43,732 bases of DNA from JAAEEP01 sp035529155 (GTDB taxonomy: Archaea > Thermoplasmatota > Thermoplasmata > Methanomassiliicoccales > JAAEEP01), in NCBI GenBank assembly GCA_035529155.1, contig DATKXF010000043.1, positions 1-43,732 on the forward strand, written 5' to 3'. The notes beneath the pieces are model-generated. The model made no database searches and was not told where the DNA came from. It was given only the letters and a program-made list of their open reading frames with translations. The translations under genes and the position numbers were made by a program. The stretch's first letter is position 1. Every line of letters starts with the position of its first letter. Positions 31,895 to 40,263 of the stretch are shown here, in pieces.

Positions 31895-32680
31895 TCAGGC
31901 ACCGGCCAGGTCCAAGGTGTGCGGGCAGTCGCAAATCTCTCTCTTGTCAGGTATCCTGGGCAAAGCCCTCTTAAGGAGTTCCCGGATCTTGTCGAGGTTT
32001 TCAGCCATGGTCGAGAGCACTGTGGCAGTGTCCACCGGATGATCTGCCCATGTATCATAATCGGTGATCATTGCTAGGCTCACGTAGCACATCTCTAGTT
32101 CCCTGGCGAGCTGACATTCCGGCACCAGGGTCATTCCGATGATGTCAGCGTAATTCTTGAACATTCTGCTCTCTGCCTTGGTGGAGAATCTGGGACCTTC
32201 GATGCAGATGTATGTCCCAGTTGAATGGTACTGCACGCCCATGGACTCCGCCTCTCGTATGAATATCTCCCTGAGCTCGGGACAGAAGGGGTCCGCCATT
32301 CCAACGTGAATTGTCTTGGGACCGTCGTAGAAGGTATAATTCCTATTCTTGGTGAAATCTATGAATTGATCCACGATGACCAGATCACCTGGCCTGAAGT
32401 CCTCTCTCTCGGAACCTACAGCACAAGGTGATATGACCCTGTCAACACCCAGTTCCTTGAGGGCCCATAGGTTTGCCCTTGAATTCACCATGTGGGGGGG
32501 AATCCTGTGACCCTTCCCATGTCTGGGAATGAAGGCAGCACCCACTCCTTCCAGTTCTCCCAGTATGATGTCATCCGAGGTGTTGCCATATGGCGTGGAC
32601 ATCTTTATCTCCTCCTTCACCTCGAATACCTCGGGATCGTAGACGCCCGATCCACCTATGATGCCTATCTTGACTTTCAT
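31895..32680 (-). CDS. mtnP: S-methyl-5'-thioadenosine phosphorylase (MtnP family)
   Basis: A 261-residue nucleoside phosphorylase with GIIGGSGVYDP (residues 6-16), FIPRHGKGHRIPPHMVNSRANLWAL, VGSEREDFRPGDLVIVDQFIDFTKNR, STGTYICIEGPRFSTKAESRMF and IGMTLVPECQLARELEMCY, as in the MTAP branch of PNP/MTAP family II. It splits methylthioadenosine (from polyamine or SAM use) or the deaminated methylthioinosine to the base and methylthioribose-1-phosphate; which one cannot be told here. It converges on gcvH with a 1-nt gap. The start ATG 32680 opens straight into the conserved strand. Confidence 0.93.
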   Translation of the reverse strand: MKVKIGIIGGSGVYDPEVFEVKEEIKMSTPYGNTSDDIILGELEGVGAAFIPRHGKGHRIPPHMVNSRANLWALKELGVDRVISPCAVGSEREDFRPGDLVIVDQFIDFTKNRNYTFYDGPKTIHVGMADPFCPELREIFIREAESMGVQYHSTGTYICIEGPRFSTKAESRMFKNYADIIGMTLVPECQLARELEMCYVSLAMITDYDTWADHPVDTATVLSTMAENLDKIRELLKRALPRIPDKREICDCPHTLDLAGA

Positions 32681-32809
32681 CTTCTCACTGGCCCTGGTAG
32701 ACCGAGAGGCACTTAAATGCTTGTCGCAATCATTGCCACCTACAATGGAACAGACCTTCCATGAAAGGATTTTTCTAGGCCTAGCTCCACTCTATTTTAA
32801 GGGTTTCGA

Positions 32810-33349
32810 ATGGAAGATCGCTATGAGAAGGTGGATATCGGGTGGTCCGACGCTATAATGATGCTGCCGCCATCACAGGTATTCCTGCTAGCAGTTGGGA
32901 AGGAGAGTCCAAACATCATTTCCATTGGTATGTTCGGGGTGTTCTCCTTCTTTCCCCTCACCGTAGGTATCGGCATTAAAACGGGAAGACATAGCTACAA
33001 ACTTATCGAGGAGACACCGGACTTCACTCTCAATGTCCCAGGCAAGGAGCTCTTGGAAGCAGTGAAGATCTGTGGCGAGAAGTCGGGCAAGGACATGGCC
33101 AAGTTCGATGAGACCGGCTTGACACCGGTTCCCGGGAAGAGGACTAAGTCACCTAAGATAAGAGAGTGCTTGATCAACATCGAGTGCAAGAAGAAGGAGA
33201 AGATGAGGATCGGGGATCACGAGTGGTTCCTGGCCGAGGTTGTTCACGCAGATATCGTGACCAAATACGACAAGAAGGACACCATCCTCTACTGGGGAGG
33301 TGAGTACTGGTCTCTGGGAGAGGTCATCGAGAGCACTGTCAATTACTGA
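32810..33349 (+). CDS. Flavin-reductase-like / flavoredoxin-family FMN-binding protein (copy 1)
   Basis: A 179-residue split-barrel flavoprotein: PPSQVFLLAVGKESPNIISIGMFGVFSFFPLTVGIGIKTGRHSYKLIEETPDFTLNVPGKELLEAVKICGEKSGKDMAKF is the typical core of the flavin reductase / flavoredoxin family, followed by ECLINIECK and GDHEWFLAEVVHA. Members bind FMN and pass electrons from NAD(P)H or ferredoxin. The partner is unknown. It shares its architecture and many residues with the gene at 33892-34443, so the two are paralogues. The ATG at 32810 lacks a good ribosome-binding site. The 3' end overlaps by 7 nt the small gene on the other strand. Confidence 0.88.
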   Translation: MEDRYEKVDIGWSDAIMMLPPSQVFLLAVGKESPNIISIGMFGVFSFFPLTVGIGIKTGRHSYKLIEETPDFTLNVPGKELLEAVKICGEKSGKDMAKFDETGLTPVPGKRTKSPKIRECLINIECKKKEKMRIGDHEWFLAEVVHADIVTKYDKKDTILYWGGEYWSLGEVIESTVNY

Positions 33350-33723
33350 TCGCTATTTCCTTTCTCGCTTTGCTTTTTGCGCTCTCTCTCCTTTTTCTTA
33401 GTGCTGTACAGGAGAAGCGGATACGCCGTCACTGAGCCGACAATACCCATGGTCAGAGTTTCTGGAGCGTCGTCCTTGAGATGTCCAACCGGATCTTCCT
33501 TTGGGTCTATTCGATCCACATGAACGGCGTAATAATCATCCATATCGTGCATGTGCAGCCTCCCCTTCCTGTACGAGGCTTTGCTTCCTTCATGGGGTAT
33601 AGCAATAACGGCTTTGGTCCAGCCAATCAAGGGGTCTTTTACTTCACTCTTCTGAATGTGTATTTCCTCCCCTGGTTTGAGGTCCTTGACTCTCTCTTCG
33701 ATGACGCCCATTGCATGCACCAA
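33343..33723 (-). CDS. Protein of unknown function with one C-terminal hydrophobic segment
   Basis: A 126-residue protein I do not recognise. The first 85 residues are soluble and charged (RVKDLKPGEEIHIQKSEVKD; HMHDMDDYYAVHVDRID). A hydrophobic stretch at about residues 92-106 (GIVGSVTAYPLLLYS) follows, then a very basic tail (KKKERERKKQSEKG), which suggests a tail-anchored topology or a membrane-associated hairpin. The start is GTG 33723, 24 nt below a TATA-like TTATATG on the minus strand (33744-33750); ATG 33711 is an alternative. It sits between two flavin-reductase-like genes on the other strand. Confidence 0.6.
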   Translation of the reverse strand: MVHAMGVIEERVKDLKPGEEIHIQKSEVKDPLIGWTKAVIAIPHEGSKASYRKGRLHMHDMDDYYAVHVDRIDPKEDPVGHLKDDAPETLTMGIVGSVTAYPLLLYSTKKKERERKKQSEKGNSDQ

Positions 33724-33724
33724 A

Positions 33725-33857
33725 CAATTGATTATCTAAGCACATATAAGATAAACATATCCATGCGAAATGTCCATTTCTCAATTGATTCATAAGCAAT
33801 CGTGTTCCATTAAATGAAATGTTTTTCGGATCAATTCAGCGAAATGAAAATATTTCG
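33725..33857. repeat. Repeats in the divergent promoter region between the small gene and flavin-reductase copy 2
   Basis: The segment CAATTGATT...AAGCA occurs twice (33725-33742 and 33782-33799, 57 bp apart, with a 1-nt difference in the middle). Two small inverted repeats are also present: GAAATG-TC-CATTTC (33767-33780) and CGAAAT-N6-ATTTCG (33840-33857). The last overlaps the probable TATA (AAAATATTT) of the downstream flavin-reductase gene. These may be binding sites of a shared regulator of the divergent genes. Confidence 0.4.
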
Positions 33858-33891
33858 TTCCTTACAGATGTTAGAACAGAAAGGATTTTGA

Positions 33892-34443
33892 ATGATTCAA
33901 TTTATCATCAAGTGGGATTTCATGGAACAGAAGAACGAGGTCAATCCAGTCGAAGGCATAAGGAAATTCCCTTCATTTCCAGTAGTACTAGCAGCCGTCA
34001 GGGGAGAGGAAAACAATGTCATCACCCTTGGCCTTGTGCATGTTTTCTCGTTCCGGCCCACCATCATAGGCGTAGGTATTTCGCCTTCGAGGTACAGCCA
34101 TGAGCTGTTCCACTGCTCACCAGACTTCACGGTCAATTTGCCGACGAAGGATCTGGTGGAGGAGGCGATCTTCTGCGGTGTAAGCTCGGGCAGAAACATG
34201 GATAAGTTCCTGGAGTCCGGGCTGACCGCGCGAGAGGGAATGGGGGTGGCCTCACCCATCATCCTGGAGTGTCCAGTCAATTTCGAGTGCCGCAAGACCA
34301 ACGCCGTGGACATAGGGGACCATACCTGGTTCTTTGGGGAAGTGGTTCACGCCTGGGTAGACGCTGAATACGATAGGGAGAGGCTACTCATGTACTGGGG
34401 CGGCGACTTCAGAATGGTGGGGGACATCATCCGGAGGAGATGA
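33892..34443 (+). CDS. Flavin-reductase-like / flavoredoxin-family FMN-binding protein (copy 2)
   Basis: A 183-residue paralogue of the protein at 32810-33349: PSFPVVLAAVRGEENNVITLGLVHVFSFRPTIIGVGISPSRYSHELFHCSPDFTVNLPTKDLVEEAIFCGVSSGRNMDKF, then ECPVNFECRKTNAVDIGDHTWFFGEVVHAWV and a YWGGDFRMVGDII tail that matches YWGGEYWSLGEVI in copy 1. ATG 33892 has AGAAAGGA upstream; ATG 33922 is an alternative. Its stop overlaps the next aminotransferase gene by 4 nt (ATGA), so they are coupled. Confidence 0.88.
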   Translation: MIQFIIKWDFMEQKNEVNPVEGIRKFPSFPVVLAAVRGEENNVITLGLVHVFSFRPTIIGVGISPSRYSHELFHCSPDFTVNLPTKDLVEEAIFCGVSSGRNMDKFLESGLTAREGMGVASPIILECPVNFECRKTNAVDIGDHTWFFGEVVHAWVDAEYDRERLLMYWGGDFRMVGDIIRRR

Positions 34444-35507
34444 TGAGGTTCGAACCCCTTGGGCTTGAGGAGTGGTTCCACAAGTGGAGAGGGGTGGGTA
34501 CCAACCTGGATGTGAGCGGAGCTCCCGTACCATTCGAGGAGTTCCACCCAGAATTTGAGGAAGAATCGGACCTGGTGGAGTTAGAGGAGGAACTCGTAGA
34601 GCTACTCGCCCAAATTTACAGTGTGGGAACTGAGAGAATAGCCCTCACCTGCGGCACTCAGAACGCCAATTCCCTGGTGCTCATCACCCAGCTGAACGAC
34701 GAAGACATCATTGCGGCAGAGCATCCCATATACGAGCCTTTGCAGAAGGTGGCGGAACAGGTGTGCCGCCTCAGGGATCTGCCTCGGACACTGGAGGATC
34801 AGTACAGGCCAGACATGAATCGCCTAACCGAGATACTCGATAGCGGGTCCAGAATGGTGATGCTCACCAACATCCACAACCCTAGCGGTGCTGCTCTCCG
34901 CGATGATGAAATGAGGGCCATCCTGGAAACCGCTGAGGAAAGGGAAGCATTGGTCCTCTGCGATGAGATCTACAGGGAGATGTGTTACTCTGAGCCCCCC
35001 AAGGGCGCTTTTGAGGTCGGGGATAACGCGATAGTGACCAACGGTGTGACCAAACTCTATGGGCTGGGTGACCTACGGGTGGGTTGGGTCATCGGCCCGG
35101 AGGATGTCGCAAGGGACGTGGAGCTCTGTAGACTGGCCATCTTATCTCACCTTCCCGCTTACTCCCTGGCCGTGACCATCCAGGCACTGAAGAGGAGACA
35201 ATGGTTCAGGAACCGGATGCTTTCACGAGCCCGGGAGAATCTGAAGATCCTTAATGAATGGGCAAGGGCTGAGACACGGGTTTCCTTCATGATGCCGGAA
35301 GGGGGACTCATGTTCCTCCTGCCGCTGCCGAAAGGAATAGACGACATGGAATTCAGCGAATTCCTGCTTGAGAATCATGATACCGCGGTTTGTCCCGGCA
35401 GGTATTTCGGGGTACGAGGCCAGATCAGGATCACCTTCAGCTGTCCCCCCGAGGAATTCACCAGAGGTCTTCGGAACGTATCGGCCGCCCTAGATCACTT
35501 CTCATAG
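34440..35507 (+). CDS. Class I/II PLP-dependent aminotransferase
   Basis: A 355-residue fold-type I aminotransferase: IALTCGTQNANSLVLI (about 62-77), HPIYEPLQ, LTNIHNPSGAAL (about 139-150), VLCDEIYREM, and the PLP lysine in NGVTKLYGLGDLRVGWVIGPED (about 201-222). It is related to aspartate/aromatic aminotransferases; the substrate cannot be fixed. It overlaps the end of pheA (13 nt, tail to tail), and prephenate dehydratase makes phenylpyruvate, so an aromatic role is possible, but the two genes are not in one operon. ATG 34440 overlaps the preceding flavoprotein stop. Confidence 0.9.
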   Translation: MMRFEPLGLEEWFHKWRGVGTNLDVSGAPVPFEEFHPEFEEESDLVELEEELVELLAQIYSVGTERIALTCGTQNANSLVLITQLNDEDIIAAEHPIYEPLQKVAEQVCRLRDLPRTLEDQYRPDMNRLTEILDSGSRMVMLTNIHNPSGAALRDDEMRAILETAEEREALVLCDEIYREMCYSEPPKGAFEVGDNAIVTNGVTKLYGLGDLRVGWVIGPEDVARDVELCRLAILSHLPAYSLAVTIQALKRRQWFRNRMLSRARENLKILNEWARAETRVSFMMPEGGLMFLLPLPKGIDDMEFSEFLLENHDTAVCPGRYFGVRGQIRITFSCPPEEFTRGLRNVSAALDHFS

Positions 35508-36337
35508 GGGCGATTTGCTCCCTTGTACGAGCCGAGCACCTTGACGAATGCGGCCCTTCTTACCAGATCTGCCATTGCCTTGCTGATGGTCTCGTCATCA
35601 GCATGTCCGTCGATGTCTACGAAGAAGACGTATTCCCAGAAGCGGTCCCTCCGGGGTCGGGACTCCAGCTTGGTCATGTTCACGCCTCGCTCCGCGAAGG
35701 CGCCAAGACAGTAATGCAGAGCCCCCGGCAGATCCTTGGTGGCGAAGATTAGTGAGGTCTTGTCCCCTTCCTTCAGGAACGAGGCTCTTCTCTCCAGGAC
35801 GAAGAACCTGGTGTAGTTGCGGTCGCTGTCCTGGATCCCCTCCCTGAGAACCTCCATGTCATATGCGGAAGCGGCTCTGCTGCTGGCCACCGCTCCCTCG
35901 TCCCTCAGATCCCGCTCCTTGAGCTGCTTGACCGCCCCTGCGGTGTCGTATGCTGGAATTTTCTCCCAATTGGGGTGCTTTTCCAGGAAGCTCCGACACT
36001 GGGCCAGCGCTTGTGGATGGCTGTACACCTTTCTGATATCTCCCATTGATGTACCGGGGTGTCCGATGAGGCAATGGACAACCTGGATTATCTCCTCTCC
36101 CACCACAGTGAGATCATTCTCAAGAAGCAGTGCATTCACCTGGCTCACGCTTCCTTCTATGGTGTTCTCGACCGGGACTATTCCGAAATCGACCTCGCCC
36201 CGTGCAACACGGTTGAAGACCTCGTTGAACTCTGCACACTGCACTGGGTCGACTCTATTTCCGAAGTAGCGGGACGCGGCATCCTCACTGAAGGCGCCTG
36301 GAACCCCCTGAAATGCCACGGTCACCTGTTCACTCAT
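35495..36337 (-). CDS. pheA: Prephenate dehydratase PheA
   Basis: A 280-residue protein with the prephenate dehydratase domain (about 1-180: AFQGVPGAFSEDAA, VPVENTIEGSVSQV, NYTRFFVLER) followed by a regulatory ACT domain (about 195-270: TSLIFATKDLPGALHYCLGAFAERGVNMTKLESRP), where the ESRP block is the phenylalanine-binding site. It makes phenylpyruvate for phenylalanine synthesis and is likely inhibited by phenylalanine. ATG 36337 overlaps the aspartokinase stop by 8 nt and opens into the family motif; an upstream in-frame start at 36385 is unlikely. It is the last gene of the his-lysC-pheA cluster. Confidence 0.95.
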   Translation of the reverse strand: MSEQVTVAFQGVPGAFSEDAASRYFGNRVDPVQCAEFNEVFNRVARGEVDFGIVPVENTIEGSVSQVNALLLENDLTVVGEEIIQVVHCLIGHPGTSMGDIRKVYSHPQALAQCRSFLEKHPNWEKIPAYDTAGAVKQLKERDLRDEGAVASSRAASAYDMEVLREGIQDSDRNYTRFFVLERRASFLKEGDKTSLIFATKDLPGALHYCLGAFAERGVNMTKLESRPRRDRFWEYVFFVDIDGHADDETISKAMADLVRRAAFVKVLGSYKGANRPYEK

Positions 36338-37706
36338 TATCATCACCAAAGAACTCCAAGTGGATTGCCAGAGTCGCAGCTTCAATATCCATTTTCCTAA
36401 CGATAAAGCAGTATGCCACCATGGACGCCCCAGCTGAGATCATGCTGATGTTCACACCCTTCTCGGCCACGGAATTGCACACTCGAGCCGCCACCCCCTG
36501 ACTGTATCCGATGCTCTCTCCCACCACGCATACCAGGGCCATGTCCTCAATGATCTCGAAGCGATCAAGCACGCCCCTGGCCAGTGTTGAAAGGAAACCT
36601 CTCACCCTCTCGATATCCTTTCTGTTGATGAGGAGGGAGACGCAGGTCTGGGATGTCGCAGCAGAATATATGTTGACCCTCAGGTCGCGGAGGACTCCGG
36701 ATAACTCGGCCATGACTCCATACCGTGCCCCTATTCCCGCACCATATGCCTTGATGATCACCATGTCCTCCATGCACGAGATGCTCTTGATGGTGTTCGG
36801 GACATACTCTGCAGTACTATGGATGACGGTACCTTTACCGTCCGGTTTGAACACGTTCATGAGCCTGATCTCTATTCCCGCCTCTCTTGCTGGCTCAACG
36901 GTACGAGGATGAAGCACCCTCGCTCCGAAGTATGAAAGCTCTGCGGCCTCTTCATAGGACAGCTCGGCAATGGGCACGGCATCTGGAACGACCTTAGGGT
37001 CCACGCTCATGAAGCCGTCCACCTCCTTCCATATCTCCAAGGCGTCAGCCTCGATAGCGTACGCGATCACGCTGGCGCTGTAATCGGTACCGTTCCTCCC
37101 GAACACCGTGACGTGTCCGTCCTCGGTCACACCGTAGAATCCGGTGATCACAGGGACCTCATTATTCTCCAATATGGTCCTGATCTTGCCGCCCGCCTTC
37201 TTCCGGGTGGCTGAAAGGTTCGCACCGGCAGAGCCGTAATGACCGTCGGATATGATCCCTATCTCGTCTGCCATGAGGGGCACCGCGTTCACACCCATGT
37301 CCTGGAGCATCGCGGAAACAAGTATGACGGAAAACCTCTCCCCGAAGCTTTGCACCAGATCCATGGTCCTCGGTGTAAGCTCCTCCAGGTAGCAGATTCC
37401 GTAGAGCACCCTCTCCAGCTTGACCAGCTTCTCCATAAGCAGGGAGATGGTCTCCTGTTTGGTCTCCATGCTGTTGGCAATATCGCGGAGAAGCGAGATA
37501 TGCTTCTCCTTCAACATCCGGATGAATTCCTGGATATTCTGCTCCGAGCGCATCTCCGAGACGAAGTCGATGAGCATGTCTGTCACTGATTGGACCGCGC
37601 TGACCACCACCACCTTGGGCTCTGGGTCCGAGGTCACGATCTCGCCGACCCTGAGCATGGCCTCTGCGTCCTTCAGCGATGACCCACCGAACTTCATTAC
37701 CTTCAT
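36330..37706 (-). CDS. lysC: Aspartate kinase LysC
   Basis: A 458-residue aspartokinase with KVMKFGGSSLKDAE at the start, the FGERFSVILVSAML loop, the aspartate-binding GFYGVTEDGHVTVFGRNGTDYSAS (about 192-215) and two C-terminal ACT repeats (about 300-458: KAYGAGIGARYGVMAEL and VGESIGYSQGVAARVCNSVAEKGVNISMISAGAS). It opens the aspartate pathway to lysine, threonine and methionine and is probably feedback-regulated. It overlaps the PHP phosphatase gene upstream by 4 nt and pheA downstream by 8 nt. Confidence 0.95.
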   Translation of the reverse strand: MKVMKFGGSSLKDAEAMLRVGEIVTSDPEPKVVVVSAVQSVTDMLIDFVSEMRSEQNIQEFIRMLKEKHISLLRDIANSMETKQETISLLMEKLVKLERVLYGICYLEELTPRTMDLVQSFGERFSVILVSAMLQDMGVNAVPLMADEIGIISDGHYGSAGANLSATRKKAGGKIRTILENNEVPVITGFYGVTEDGHVTVFGRNGTDYSASVIAYAIEADALEIWKEVDGFMSVDPKVVPDAVPIAELSYEEAAELSYFGARVLHPRTVEPAREAGIEIRLMNVFKPDGKGTVIHSTAEYVPNTIKSISCMEDMVIIKAYGAGIGARYGVMAELSGVLRDLRVNIYSAATSQTCVSLLINRKDIERVRGFLSTLARGVLDRFEIIEDMALVCVVGESIGYSQGVAARVCNSVAEKGVNISMISAGASMVAYCFIVRKMDIEAATLAIHLEFFGDDNE

Positions 37707-38362
37707 CTGCTTCTTATCCTCCGCAAGATCTCCTTTGGATTGTCAATGACCGCCCGCTTCACCTCATCTTCCGACATTCCGGCTCCTTTGGCAACCTGCC
37801 TTGCCCTTTCCTCAGATATCAGGTCGGTGTCAGTGTGGGCGTCGGTGTTCACCACCGTCTTAGCTCCGACCTCACGCGCCACCAGAACCACATGCCCGTT
37901 GGTCAAACAGTGACCCCTCCGGGAGGAGATCTCAAGGGTTATGCCGTTGTCCTTGGCCAGCTGGGCTTCCTGGATAGTGATGAAACCAGGATGTGCAAGG
38001 ATATCTACCTCGGGGTTCTTCACAGCTGCCAGGTTGGTCCCGGGTTCAGTGGGTTCGGCCAATGATTCCCCATGGACCACAATGAGCTCAGCTCCCAATT
38101 TTCGGGCTCTGGAGACCAGGTCATCGATCCTATCCACAGGGACGTGGGTTACCTCCACTCCAAGCACGGTCTCTATCTCCCATGATCCAGCCAATTGGCA
38201 GTCCCTGGCTGTCTCCTCGATCACCCTGTCGATTGTGGAGAGGGAGACGTGGTCTGTGAACGCAATACCCCCAATGCCGATTACATCGGCCCTCCTGGCC
38301 AGTTCTATGGGGAGCAGCTCTCCATCGCTCAGCAGGGTGTGGGTGTGAAGGTCGATTCTCAT
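37703..38362 (-). CDS. PHP-domain phosphoesterase, candidate histidinol-phosphate phosphatase
   Basis: A 219-residue PHP-fold metalloenzyme: DLHTHTLLSDGEL (residues 4-16), FTDHVSL, GVEVTH, VVHGES, ILAHPGFI and the late VVNTDAHTDTD supply the metal ligands. The ATG overlaps the hisIE stop (ATGA). The HisB in this operon has only the dehydratase domain, so a separate phosphatase is needed. A PHP enzyme directly after hisIE is therefore the best candidate for histidinol-phosphate phosphatase (HisJ/HisN function), although the protein is smaller than typical HisJ and its substrate is inferred from context. Confidence 0.85.
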   Translation of the reverse strand: MRIDLHTHTLLSDGELLPIELARRADVIGIGGIAFTDHVSLSTIDRVIEETARDCQLAGSWEIETVLGVEVTHVPVDRIDDLVSRARKLGAELIVVHGESLAEPTEPGTNLAAVKNPEVDILAHPGFITIQEAQLAKDNGITLEISSRRGHCLTNGHVVLVAREVGAKTVVNTDAHTDTDLISEERARQVAKGAGMSEDEVKRAVIDNPKEILRRIRSR

Positions 38363-38961
38363 TTCCGTCTCTCCGATAACTTCTCGTAAACCTTCTCCAG
38401 GGGGACGTCCTTTCCCTCAAGAAGCACGAGCAGGTGGTAAATGAGGTCCGCGGCCTCCCAGGCCACCTTCTCGGAGTCCCCGCCCTTGGCGGCGATGGCC
38501 AGCTCACCAGCTTCCTCAATGATCTTCTTCAGCATCTTGTCCTCGTCCCGGAACAGCTTGCAGGTGTAGCTACCCTCGACCGGGTTCTCCTTCCTGTCTT
38601 TGATGACCCTCTTGAGCTCAGGGATGATGGCCGCGGTCTGCTTGATGTCCCCGTAAAGGATCTCGGAGAAGCAGGAGGGGCGTCCGGTGTGACATGCATA
38701 TCCCGTTTGATCGACCCTTACCAGAAGGGTATCTTGATCGCAGTCCGTCTGTATGGAAGCTATATCCTGGACGTTGCCGGAGGTCTCTCCCTTCATCCAC
38801 AGCTCCTCCCTGGAGCGCGACCAGAAGTGGGTCTTCCCGGTCTCCAGCATGAGATCGAAAGACTCCTGGTTAGTGTACGCATGCATCAAGACCTCGTTGG
38901 TGAACATGTCCTGGACGATAACTGGTATAAGACCCTTATCGTCAAATTGGAGCATGGTCAT
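38359..38961 (-). CDS. hisIE: Bifunctional phosphoribosyl-AMP cyclohydrolase / phosphoribosyl-ATP pyrophosphatase HisIE
   Basis: A 200-residue fusion. The N-terminal HisI half (about 1-110) has MFTNEVLMHAYTNQESFDLMLETGKTHFWSRSREELWMKGETSGNVQDI and the zinc/metal DCDQDTLLVRVDQTGYACHTG. The C-terminal HisE half (about 115-200) has SYTCKLFRDEDKMLKKIIEEAGELAIAA and WEAADLIYHLLVLL. The two carry out steps 2 and 3 of histidine synthesis. ATG 38961 is correct because it overlaps the hisF TGA (ATGA); the 128-residue extension of this frame upstream is antisense-like, Arg-rich and overlaps hisF. The next gene overlaps its stop. Confidence 0.95.
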   Translation of the reverse strand: MTMLQFDDKGLIPVIVQDMFTNEVLMHAYTNQESFDLMLETGKTHFWSRSREELWMKGETSGNVQDIASIQTDCDQDTLLVRVDQTGYACHTGRPSCFSEILYGDIKQTAAIIPELKRVIKDRKENPVEGSYTCKLFRDEDKMLKKIIEEAGELAIAAKGGDSEKVAWEAADLIYHLLVLLEGKDVPLEKVYEKLSERRK

Positions 38962-39713
38962 AGTCTTACCCTCACTCCTCTGTCTTTGAGATACTCCTTG
39001 ACCTCGCCTACCGTGTGGGTGTCGTAGTGGAATATCGAGGCCGCTAGTGCGGCGTCTGCCCGGGTCTGGGCGAATACTTCGTAGATATGTTCGATGCTCC
39101 CGCACCCTCCTGAGGCGATCACGGGTATGTTGACCGCGTCCGCCACGGCCGCTGTTAGATCGATGTCGTATCCATTCTGGGTTCCGTCGGCATCCATTGA
39201 TGTTAGCAGGATCTCCCCTGCCCCAAGATCTTCCACCCGGCCGGCCCACTCGATGGCATCGATCTCGGTGCGTCTGGTACCTCCATGGGTCCAAACCTTC
39301 CAGGAGTTGCCCTCCCTCTTTCCATCGATGGCTACCACCACGCACTGGCTGCCGAAGTCCTCAGCGCACTCGGGGATGACCTCCGGCTCAGCGACCGCGA
39401 AAGAGTTTATGGATACCTTGTCCGCTCCCGCGTTCAAAGCGTCCCTCATATCTTCCTTGCTGCGGATTCCGCCTCCCACTGCAAGTGGTACGAAAAGCTT
39501 TTCAGCGGTCCTCTCCACGACCTTGAGCATGGTGCCTCTCTTCTCCAGAGAGGCAGAGATGTCCAGGAAGACGATTTCGTCCGCTCCCTGTCTCTCATAC
39601 TCCACGGCTCTTTCGGGAGGATCGCCCACTCCCTTGAGGTTCTTGAACTTGATCCCCTTGACCACTTTGCCGTCCTTCACATCCAGGCAAGGGATTATCC
39701 TTTTGGTTAGCAT
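38958..39713 (-). CDS. hisF: Imidazole glycerol phosphate synthase cyclase subunit HisF
   Basis: A 251-residue TIM barrel: MLTKRIIPCLDVKDGKVVKG, DEIVFLDISAS, PLAVGGGIRSKEDM, DKVSINSF, WKVWTHGGTR, GEILLTSMDADGTQNGYD and VIASGGCGSIEHI. The catalytic Asp residues (Asp in CLDV and in TSMDADG) are present. It forms the synthase complex with HisH, making imidazole glycerol phosphate and AICAR. ATG 39713 follows the hisB TAA by one base; an upstream in-frame start at 39761 lies within hisB and is rejected. Confidence 0.97.
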   Translation of the reverse strand: MLTKRIIPCLDVKDGKVVKGIKFKNLKGVGDPPERAVEYERQGADEIVFLDISASLEKRGTMLKVVERTAEKLFVPLAVGGGIRSKEDMRDALNAGADKVSINSFAVAEPEVIPECAEDFGSQCVVVAIDGKREGNSWKVWTHGGTRRTEIDAIEWAGRVEDLGAGEILLTSMDADGTQNGYDIDLTAAVADAVNIPVIASGGCGSIEHIYEVFAQTRADAALAASIFHYDTHTVGEVKEYLKDRGVRVRL

Positions 39714-39714
39714 C

Positions 39715-40263
39715 TTAACTTCTCCTGGTGTCTGGGGCATCCTTGGTACTGAGCAGCTCATCCCTTGGAGCCAGGGCTTCCTTTAGGGCCAGGCCTAGGG
39801 CCTTGAATGTGGCTTCCACGACGTGATGTTCGTCGAAGCCTCTCTGGTGAATGGAGTGGATCGTGATATTCGAGGACATCGCGAAGCTCCTGAAGAAGTG
39901 GATGTACAGAGCATCTGGACACTCCACGTCCACGTAGGGGCGGTCGATGAGATCGACAGCCACCGTGACCAGGGCGTCATCCATGGGGACCATGGCGTGC
40001 GAGGTCCTCCTGATGGGGTTGTCGCCCATAGCATCCCTGAGGGCCATTCCCAGGACGATGGCCACATCCTCGATCAGGTGGTGGTCATTGTCCCCGAACG
40101 CGCTGACGCTCAGGTCAAAGGACGCGTACTTGGCCAGCGTCTCCAGCATGTGTCTGAGGAACTGGTCCTCGCACTCGATGTCCGCTTCTCCATTTCCGTC
40201 CAGAACTAGGGAGATCTCGATATCGGTCTCCCGTGTCCTCCTGCTCATCTCAGATTTCCTCAT
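39715..40263 (-). CDS. hisB: Imidazoleglycerol-phosphate dehydratase HisB (dehydratase only)
   Basis: A 182-residue single-domain IGPD: RRTRETDIEISLVLDGNGEADI, FLRHMLETLAKYASFDL, DNDHHLIEDVAIVLGMALRDAMGD, RPYVDV, FFRSFAMSSNITIH and DEHHVVEATFKALGLALKEAL. The two HHxxE metal motifs are intact. In the first metal motif the usual FLDHML reads FLRHML, so the Asp beside the His ligand is an Arg. No phosphatase domain is attached. ATG 40263 overlaps the hisA TGA. Confidence 0.95.
   Translation of the reverse strand: MRKSEMSRRTRETDIEISLVLDGNGEADIECEDQFLRHMLETLAKYASFDLSVSAFGDNDHHLIEDVAIVLGMALRDAMGDNPIRRTSHAMVPMDDALVTVAVDLIDRPYVDVECPDALYIHFFRSFAMSSNITIHSIHQRGFDEHHVVEATFKALGLALKEALAPRDELLSTKDAPDTRRS

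Noticed and set aside
38962..39345. N-terminal extension of the hisIE frame
   Set aside because: It is an Arg/Gly-rich antisense-like stretch lying inside hisF; the true start overlaps the hisF stop at 38961.
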